A stretch of DNA of 10,046 nt from assembly GCA_945862475.1 (NCBI GenBank), contig CAMAYW010000053.1, positions 1 to 10,046 on the forward strand, read 5' to 3'. Origin of the DNA: Bacteriovorax stolpii. Its GTDB lineage: Bacteria; Bdellovibrionota; Bacteriovoracia; Bacteriovoracales; Bacteriovoracaceae. This document shows, piece after piece, positions 5,016-10,046 of the stretch; within the stretch, counting starts at the first letter, position 1, and every line of letters starts with the position of its first letter. The notes under the pieces are model-generated. The model saw only the letters and a list, made by a program, of their open reading frames with translations, did not search any database and was not told the DNA's origin. A program made the translations under genes and the position numbers.

Positions 5016-7562
5016 TTATTGTCCTATCACGATACCGTTTGGATTCTTGCGTTGATTAGCAGCTTTTCTAACATTCTTTCGACCATAATCATCATTAAGC
5101 TTTCTTCTTTCTTCGCGACAATCTTTTTTAAGTCGTCTGAAGAAACCAGGCTTCGTGACCTTTAAGTAATCCGTAATTTTAGTTTCTGAGCCAGGGATGA
5201 CTTCTGTCCCAAGTTCAGCGCTACAGTCAACTTCAATGGTTCCAATTTCTCCGTAGACAGGCTGTTTCTTTTCCGAACTTAAGCTCACTCCAACTTGAAA
5301 CATTTTAAAGTCTTCAAGGAAAGATGAATCTTTTTGGGCCTTTAGTTGTTCTTTTGGTTGACTACAGAATTGGGAGAATTGGGGTTTAAGAGCATCAGGT
5401 AAGTTAGGACATTCTGTATCGATAAAGTAATCAACTGAGCAATTGTAGGTCTTTTTTGTATCGTTCTGACCTTCGGAGAGGCATTTTTTTAATTCAGGAG
5501 GAGTTTCAGGTTCATTAAGAACTGAATGCATCGATTTAAGAGAACTCGATGGATTGAGAGGGCCAATCGCTTGAGCGAAACCCTCTTTTTTAAAGATAGT
5601 TTCAGAATTAGGAATTGCATAATTTGCATCTGTTACAAATTCTTTTAACTTTTTAGTTATTTGCTCCTTCATGACTCTTTCTGCTTCTTCCTGTCTTTTA
5701 CTAGCAAGTGCTTGAAGCGTAATACCAGTACCATTGTTAGATCTATTTGCTGTTCCAATGACGTTCATCGTAATTTTTGATTTCGATAATAAGTCATTCA
5801 TTTGTTGAGCTGAAACTTTACCAGTGATGCCTATATCTTTTAGAAATTTCTCCGTGGTTTCATTGGCAATTTTTAAAATTTCTTTATTGGCCTCCTGAAT
5901 CGAATCCCATTGTGTGCAACTAATCTTCCCGTAGTTACGATACTTTTTCAAATCTCCATCTTTAAGGCCCATTCCTTTTGAACAATCCCCCTCAAATTTG
6001 GATAAATCAGTTGTTGGAACGTTAGCAGGGAGTGGGTGTTCAAGTTGGTCGAGATGTTTGACAGTAATAGAATTCTCTTTACAAAGAATCTGCTCTTTCG
6101 AAGTGTATTTTATTTTTAAAGCAAATTTTTGAGACGGAGTATTGTCTATGCTCGATTTTTGGAGCGTCTCAATCTCTTTTTGGCATTGTTCTTTGATTCG
6201 TTTTTGATCTGCTTCGGGAATTACTTTCTCACAAACCTTCGCTTGAATGTCGCCGACAGAGACTTCACCCAACTTTGGCATAACGTCTTCGCAAGGAGTT
6301 TCCTCGACTTCATTTCGAGTTTCTGCTTCATAACAAGGGTCATCACAGGAGCAATCCTCTGCATTCCATTTTCCCTGGATACTGTCGCAATGGTTCTTCT
6401 TGCGATCAATTTTATTTTGTGACCAGCCTTTGCCGCCGCAGCTATTTTTATCTTTGTCTTTTTTCTTTTTTAAACAGTCACATGTATCTTGATCCCAAGA
6501 GTACCTATCATCGTTTTCCATTTTTTCTAGACATCTGTTTTTTTGACGTTCGTATTTTTTAAGAGAAATAGATTCTCCGTCTCCACACATACGTTCTATC
6601 TTCTCTTTTTCGCATGTGCACTTCTCTTCATCCCATTCAAACTTTTTATCTGGATTACTTTGGTTGTTTTTTGCTTCACAGGCGTTCTTTTCGGAGTTGT
6701 ACTTTGTTAAATCGTAGGGCTTCCCGTTGCACATATGCGTCGTTTTAGAGTCTATTTCGCAACTGCAGCTAGCGGGATCCCAAGTATATTTTGGATCTTT
6801 CTCACAATGATTTGATTCTTTTTCATATTTAGAGAAACTCCAATCTTTTTCTCCGCAGTATCTTTTTTCCGAACATGAACAGCTTTCTTCATTCCAAGTA
6901 TGGCCTTCTTTATCTGAGCACTTTTCAGCTTCACGCTCTTTTTTCTTTTTACTCCAATTCTTTTCACCACAATATTTGACCGCGCTACATTCGCATGTTT
7001 CATCATCCCAAGATTTCTCATCATCTTTGTTACATTCCTCTTTCTTGGAATTATATTTTTCGAAACGCCAGTTCTTATCCCCACAGTAAAGTTTTTCTTT
7101 ATCCTCACATTGGCAATAATCCTTATTAAAATTTTTATTTTGTGCCTCACATTGATTGGAGGTCAACTCACAGGATTTAACTTCAAATTTTGCGACAGAA
7201 CTTGTTCTGTTTCCACTTTGATGCTTATCCTTATATTTAAAACCACCAAGGAGTCTATTAGACAGGAAGAAATCATTTTTATTCTGCTTGAGATATCTGA
7301 TGTAAGGTTCACCATCAATTGAACCTCCCTCTATTTCAAATTTTTGATAACCATCATTCTCTTTTTTTACTGAGATACCAGATACCTTTCCCTCCTTGGC
7401 GAGGACAAGGCAATCATTCGCTTGTTTGCGGCTATAGAATTCAGATTTTCCATCTCCATGATTGGATAAAAGAAGATAGAGATTCTTTTTGTTACATGGA
7501 TTTGCTTCGCCTTTTGAAATAAAAGAGAGAAAGAGGGCAAAAAAGAAAATGGTTTTCTGCAT
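5016..7562 (-). CDS. Exported protein with six tandem Cys-rich (W...CxC) repeats
   Basis: I place the start at ATG 7562, not the upstream ATG 7589, because AAGGAA stands 6 bases before it and a Sec signal peptide begins right there (residues 1-20, MQKTIFFFALFLSF then KGEA before NPC). The protein is 848 residues. Layout: N-terminal region 21-130; Cys-rich repeats beginning at C160, C198, C236, C278, C326 and C375 and ending near 407, each roughly CGxKxW...KY...C...(W/F)(D/N)xxxCxC, with a half copy before them (131-152); a charged helical region with spaced Cys (408-595); a stretch at about 596-635 recalling the OmpA-like peptidoglycan-binding motif (GTANR...LASKRQEEAERV); and a basic end. 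The Cys richness fits a disulfide-bonded protein in the periplasm or on the surface. I do not recognise the family. It stands alone between convergent gltA and the divergent Usp gene. Confidence 0.85.
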   Translation of the reverse strand: MQKTIFFFALFLSFISKGEANPCNKKNLYLLLSNHGDGKSEFYSRKQANDCLVLAKEGKVSGISVKKENDGYQKFEIEGGSIDGEPYIRYLKQNKNDFFLSNRLLGGFKYKDKHQSGNRTSSVAKFEVKSCELTSNQCEAQNKNFNKDYCQCEDKEKLYCGDKNWRFEKYNSKKEECNKDDEKSWDDETCECSAVKYCGEKNWSKKKKEREAEKCSDKEGHTWNEESCSCSEKRYCGEKDWSFSKYEKESNHCEKDPKYTWDPASCSCEIDSKTTHMCNGKPYDLTKYNSEKNACEAKNNQSNPDKKFEWDEEKCTCEKEKIERMCGDGESISLKKYERQKNRCLEKMENDDRYSWDQDTCDCLKKKKDKDKNSCGGKGWSQNKIDRKKNHCDSIQGKWNAEDCSCDDPCYEAETRNEVEETPCEDVMPKLGEVSVGDIQAKVCEKVIPEADQKRIKEQCQKEIETLQKSSIDNTPSQKFALKIKYTSKEQILCKENSITVKHLDQLEHPLPANVPTTDLSKFEGDCSKGMGLKDGDLKKYRNYGKISCTQWDSIQEANKEILKIANETTEKFLKDIGITGKVSAQQMNDLLSKSKITMNVIGTANRSNNGTGITLQALASKRQEEAERVMKEQITKKLKEFVTDANYAIPNSETIFKKEGFAQAIGPLNPSSSLKSMHSVLNEPETPPELKKCLSEGQNDTKKTYNCSVDYFIDTECPNLPDALKPQFSQFCSQPKEQLKAQKDSSFLEDFKMFQVGVSLSSEKKQPVYGEIGTIEVDCSAELGTEVIPGSETKITDYLKVTKPGFFRRLKKDCREERRKLNDDYGRKNVRKAANQRKNPNGIVIGQ
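6342..7172 (-). repeat. Tandem Cys-rich protein repeats (six full plus one half)
   Basis: Units start at residues 160, 198, 236, 278, 326 and 375 of the exported protein, with periods of 38, 38, 42, 48 and 49 residues. Each has Cys at position 1, a mid Cys, a Trp (Phe-Glu-Trp in unit 4) and a closing C-x-C. The first three units keep the 38-42 length; later ones have longer Lys/Glu-rich loops. Divergence in sequence shows the duplication is old. Confidence 0.85.
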
Positions 7563-7698
7563 ATTAAATTCCTTAGTAATATCGTTCATTTATCGGCTTT
7601 TTTTTGAATTAAGTTTATATCTTGCCCCTCACCTGTAAGCGCTTGAAATCTTTGGATTTGATCCTCGTGTGAATCACAAACAAAGATGACGAGTATCA

Positions 7699-7728
7699 TT
7701 GAGTGAGGTCCATATAGGAACGTAGAAT
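7699..7728 (+). promoter_or_regulatory. Sigma70-like promoter candidate for the Usp gene
   Basis: TTGAGT (7699-7704), an 18-base spacer and TAGAAT (7723-7728) would start transcription near 7735, only about 14 bases before the ATG. The short leader still includes the GGGAGG ribosome site at 7739-7744. The remaining part of the gap (7563-7698) shows no convincing promoter for the divergent gene. Confidence 0.4.
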
Positions 7729-7748
7729 ACCCTTAACTGGGAGGGCGT

Positions 7749-8201
7749 ATGTTATTTTCTAAAAAGGTTGCTGTTGGCATTAATTTGAATGATCCTCAGA
7801 CTGAAATCCTAAAGGGTATAAGGCAACTGGAATTTTTAAATCAATCAGAAGTCCATTTTGTGACAATCAACATGACAACATCTTATGCCATTGGTTTGGG
7901 TGAAAGTTCTATTGTCTATCCACTCATTGATGATCAGAAAAAAATTCGGGAAGCAACAATCTCGGCCCTTAATCAATTAACGTCCACTTTGTTAGGTCAA
8001 AATTTTAAAGGGAAAATAATTTTTGAATGTATATTTAGTGATGATCCAAAAAGGAAGTTTTGTGACTACGTGGAGGAGGGTGGGATCGACACGATTGTTC
8101 TTGCTAGTCGAGAAAAGAAGGGCTTTTTTGAAAGTTCTTTCACAAATTATGTGAATAAACATAGTCGTGCTAACTTGATCGTTTTAAAGCATAAAGTTTA
8201 G
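7749..8201 (+). CDS. Universal stress protein (UspA superfamily)
   Basis: The 150-residue protein has the single-domain Usp layout: a first strand KVAVGINLN (6-14), a helix, a strand VHFVTINMTT, and the closing block GIDTIVLASREKKGFFESS...SRANLIVLK (112-147), which corresponds to the family's final strand, loop, helix and strand. The usual ATP-binding loop G-xx-G-x9-G(S/T) is not intact: the first Gly is Ser120 and the last is replaced in ESSF, so it is probably of the non-ATP-binding UspA kind, although Gly125 remains. The start ATG follows GGGAGG at 4 bases. Usp proteins are cytoplasmic and are induced by starvation or other stress; the target here is unknown. It converges on the beta-CASP nuclease gene with a 5-base gap. 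Confidence 0.8.
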   Translation: MLFSKKVAVGINLNDPQTEILKGIRQLEFLNQSEVHFVTINMTTSYAIGLGESSIVYPLIDDQKKIREATISALNQLTSTLLGQNFKGKIIFECIFSDDPKRKFCDYVEEGGIDTIVLASREKKGFFESSFTNYVNKHSRANLIVLKHKV

Positions 8202-8206
8202 GTCGT

Positions 8207-9499
8207 TTATGGTTTAAAGGTATCCATCCTTTTTGGAATATAAACCATTTCAAAATGTTTTTTAAGCTCTGCCTTTAATTTTATTTTTGATTCATTATTT
8301 CCATGGATAAGATAGATGGGTGTTTTTTTATTAAGTTTTTTTGTCCATGCTATGAGCTCTTCTTGATCTGCATGAGATGAAAAGGCGTCGGACGTTAGTA
8401 TTTCACCATTCCAATAAATAGGATTTTCTTCAGAAATGGCAATTTCTCTTTGCCCTTCAATCAATTTTAGACCGGGAGATCCTTCACTTTGATGGCCTGC
8501 CAGATATAAGATTGCTTTTTTATCGTGTTGCCAGTTTTCTAAATATCTGAGAATCCTTCCACCAGAGAGCATGCCACTTGAACTTATAATAATTAAGGGG
8601 CCAGTCTTCTTTTTTAAATGATCCCATTGATTCTGATATTCAACAAAACTGGAGCTCTCTATGTACTTTTTGAGAGTTTCAGGGTTTTTTGTGAGAAAAG
8701 AAAATTTCTTATAAACTTTGTTAGCTTGTAACATCATAGGACTATCTAAGTGCACTTGAATCTTTTTCTCTGGATGTAATAAAAAATATTCATTGATGGC
8801 ATTTATAATTAACTGTGCCCTTGCCACTGCAAAACTAGCAATAATCCCCACTGTAGAATGATTAATCACTCGATTAATGAATAATTCTATCTCTTGATCA
8901 ATTGATCCCGTTCGATTTCTAGATCCGTAGGTTGATTCCAATATGACAGCATCACAATCTGGACACGGATTTGGAGCATTCATAAGGGGATCGTCTGATC
9001 GACCGAGATCTCCTGAGACAATAACCTTTCTGTTGTTTGCCATTATTTCCGCGGAGGATGCCCCTAAAATATGGCCAGCGGGTAAAAGCCTAAATGATCC
9101 TCCAAGAAGAGATATACTTTCGTCCCATTTAATTGTTTTAATGAGATTGAGCGTCTTTTGAACATCTTTTAGATCGTAGTAGTTTTTTTCCATTATCTTG
9201 GCACTATCTTCAAGAATTATTTTAACCAACGCTGATGTTGCTTTTGTACATAGAATAGAACCTTTAAAACCATGTTTAACGAGATAGGGTAATAGACCTG
9301 AGTGATCTAGATGAGCATGAGTTAGTACAACTAATTTGATGTCACTTGGTTTAAATGGTAATGTGGTATCATTTAATTTTTCGATATCTTCTGTTCCTTG
9401 ATAGAGGCCAGCATCAACACAAATAATTCCTTCTGGAAGTTTAATAAATGTCATCGAACCAGTGACTGTTTGTGTCGCTCCCCAAAAAATTATTTCCAT
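8207..9499 (-). CDS. Metallo-beta-lactamase-fold ribonuclease with beta-CASP and RMMBL domains
   Basis: The 430-residue protein belongs to the CPSF73/Ysh1-like beta-CASP family of zinc-dependent RNA-cutting enzymes. The MBL part shows THAHLDHSG (His61, His63, Asp65, His66), His143 in AGHILGASS and Asp164 in VSGDLGR, a full metal-binding set. Beta-CASP motif A is Glu188 in ESTYGSRNR; the inserted domain contains ASFAVARAQ (221-229) and SSSGMLSGGR (306-315). Motif B is His376 in FSSHADQ and motif C is His399 in LIHGN. The start ATG has AAAGGA a few bases upstream, within the end of the upstream nuclease gene, with which it overlaps by 10 bases. The substrate is not shown by the sequence; endo- or exonuclease action on RNA is expected from the family. 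Confidence 0.93.
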   Translation of the reverse strand: MEIIFWGATQTVTGSMTFIKLPEGIICVDAGLYQGTEDIEKLNDTTLPFKPSDIKLVVLTHAHLDHSGLLPYLVKHGFKGSILCTKATSALVKIILEDSAKIMEKNYYDLKDVQKTLNLIKTIKWDESISLLGGSFRLLPAGHILGASSAEIMANNRKVIVSGDLGRSDDPLMNAPNPCPDCDAVILESTYGSRNRTGSIDQEIELFINRVINHSTVGIIASFAVARAQLIINAINEYFLLHPEKKIQVHLDSPMMLQANKVYKKFSFLTKNPETLKKYIESSSFVEYQNQWDHLKKKTGPLIIISSSGMLSGGRILRYLENWQHDKKAILYLAGHQSEGSPGLKLIEGQREIAISEENPIYWNGEILTSDAFSSHADQEELIAWTKKLNKKTPIYLIHGNNESKIKLKAELKKHFEMVYIPKRMDTFKP

Positions 9500-10046
9500 G
9501 AGTTCCTTTGTGTTAGCATTTCAATTTCTTTCATAAGTATGTTGATATCTTCTTGTTTCATACCCTGCTTAATTAATTGTTCTTTTTGAAAAAGAACATC
9601 TCTTGCTAAAACTATTCCACGATGGAGAAAATTATTTTTGAAAGTTCGAGGAAGATACCTCAGCGAGGTGACTGGATAGAGTTTTAATTTTTTAATTTCA
9701 TCTAAAAAAGAATCCTCCGACGGCATATTAATACCCAGTAAAAAAAGACCCGTTCCATTTGCATAAGTAATGGCGTCCTCAGTAAAGGCTGTATTACTAG
9801 CAATATAAAAATTCTTTAGTTTTTTCCCATCAAGGCCTTGTCTTAAGTCGTCCCAGCGAGCCTTAACATAGAGACTAACTTTGACGTCGTTTTTTAAACC
9901 TGCGTGATTATGGAATTTACATTCGATGAAATGCTGCTTTTCTTTAATCTCAGCGATAACATCAACTTCATGTTGAACAAATTTTCCTCGAAGTAGTTTT
10001 CTTATTTCTGTTTTACAGCCAATTTCTTCAAAATATTTTGAAACAA
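9490..10046 (-). CDS. Partial PD-(D/E)XK nuclease-like protein (Mrr/ATP-cone-associated type), N-terminus outside window
   Basis: The frame is open from the right edge to the stop at 9490; 184 C-terminal residues are visible, and the Met at 9726 is internal. The visible part opens with a Mrr-like restriction-endonuclease core: Glu26 and Asp28 in HEVDVIAE, then Glu41-Cys42-Lys43 in FIECKFHN, giving the D...E-x-K catalytic set. It goes on with DVKVSLYVKAR, FYIASNTAFTEDAITYA and GLFLLGINMP, then the tail KLKLYPVTSL...GIVLARDVL. This pattern I know from proteins that have an N-terminal ATP-cone domain before the nuclease core; whether this one has it lies outside the window. The stop overlaps the start of the beta-CASP gene by 10 bases, so the two are translationally coupled. 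The target nucleic acid is unknown. Confidence 0.82.
   Translation of the reverse strand, partial: VSKYFEEIGCKTEIRKLLRGKFVQHEVDVIAEIKEKQHFIECKFHNHAGLKNDVKVSLYVKARWDDLRQGLDGKKLKNFYIASNTAFTEDAITYANGTGLFLLGINMPSEDSFLDEIKKLKLYPVTSLRYLPRTFKNNFLHRGIVLARDVLFQKEQLIKQGMKQEDINILMKEIEMLTQRNSWK

Noticed and set aside
6129..7150. Several long open frames on both strands within the Cys-rich gene
   Set aside because: They are shadows of the Lys/Glu-rich coding sequence, with no ribosome sites or recognisable protein character.
7563..7589. Upstream ATG giving a 9-residue longer N-terminus to the Cys-rich protein
   Set aside because: The AAGGAA ribosome site lies inside this stretch and the signal peptide starts at the second ATG.
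7640..7647. Palindrome AAGCGCTT between the Cys-rich gene and the Usp gene
   Set aside because: Too short, single, and not placed at a clear promoter.
8216..8234. Small hairpin AAAGG / CCTTT followed by T after the Usp gene
   Set aside because: The stem is only 5 bp with a 7-base loop and lies within the opposing coding sequence; too weak to call a terminator.
9490..9726. A separate 78-residue gene starting at ATG 9726
   Set aside because: The frame continues without stop to the window edge and the upstream part holds the nuclease core, so the Met is internal.

Overview
The window is AT-rich, tightly packed bacterial DNA with Gram-negative housekeeping genes (gltA, sfsA, a NadD-like gene) mixed with lineage-specific exported proteins that have Sec signal peptides. 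Frequent TTG starts, the mix of core genes and unrecognised secreted Cys-rich or repeat-built proteins, and the low GC content suggest the Bacteriovorax/Peredibacter side of Bdellovibrionota. That placement is an inference from style and protein character, not from a marker gene. No tRNA, rRNA, CRISPR array, prophage or intact insertion sequence was seen.

Left part (1-2058): the 3' end of a membrane-anchored protein with a Gly-rich linker and a striking Tyr/Cys tail runs rightward to a strong hairpin at 482-505. Converging on it is a leftward pair, sfsA then a NadD-like adenylyltransferase. The two are translationally coupled, with the ribosome site of the second lying across the stop codon of the first, and both use TTG starts. 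A hairpin at 2000-2031 separates sfsA from the gene upstream and carries the sfsA Shine-Dalgarno in its 3' arm.

Middle (2059-4950): a leftward gene encodes a secreted 404-residue protein that I read as three diverged ~100-residue modules, with a short Gly-Pro-Thr collagen-like linker before the third. A 350-base divergent intergenic region follows. It holds three copies of an 11-base motif (TTTTGTCMCCA) and a good sigma70-like promoter for gltA, the type II citrate synthase, which ends in a 12-bp-stem hairpin.

Right part (4985-10046): a leftward gene encodes an exported 848-residue protein with six tandem Cys-rich repeats (each ending in a W...C-x-C signature) and a separate C-terminal region with a weak OmpA-like motif. 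Divergent from it is a small universal stress protein (Usp). Converging on the Usp gene, with a 5-base gap, is a leftward two-gene unit that enters from the right edge: a PD-(D/E)XK (Mrr-like) nuclease, cut by the window end, overlapping by 10 bases a beta-CASP/RMMBL metallo-beta-lactamase-fold ribonuclease with a complete catalytic set. This coupled DNA-nuclease-like and RNase-like pair beside a Usp gene is the best candidate here for a poorly described functional system.
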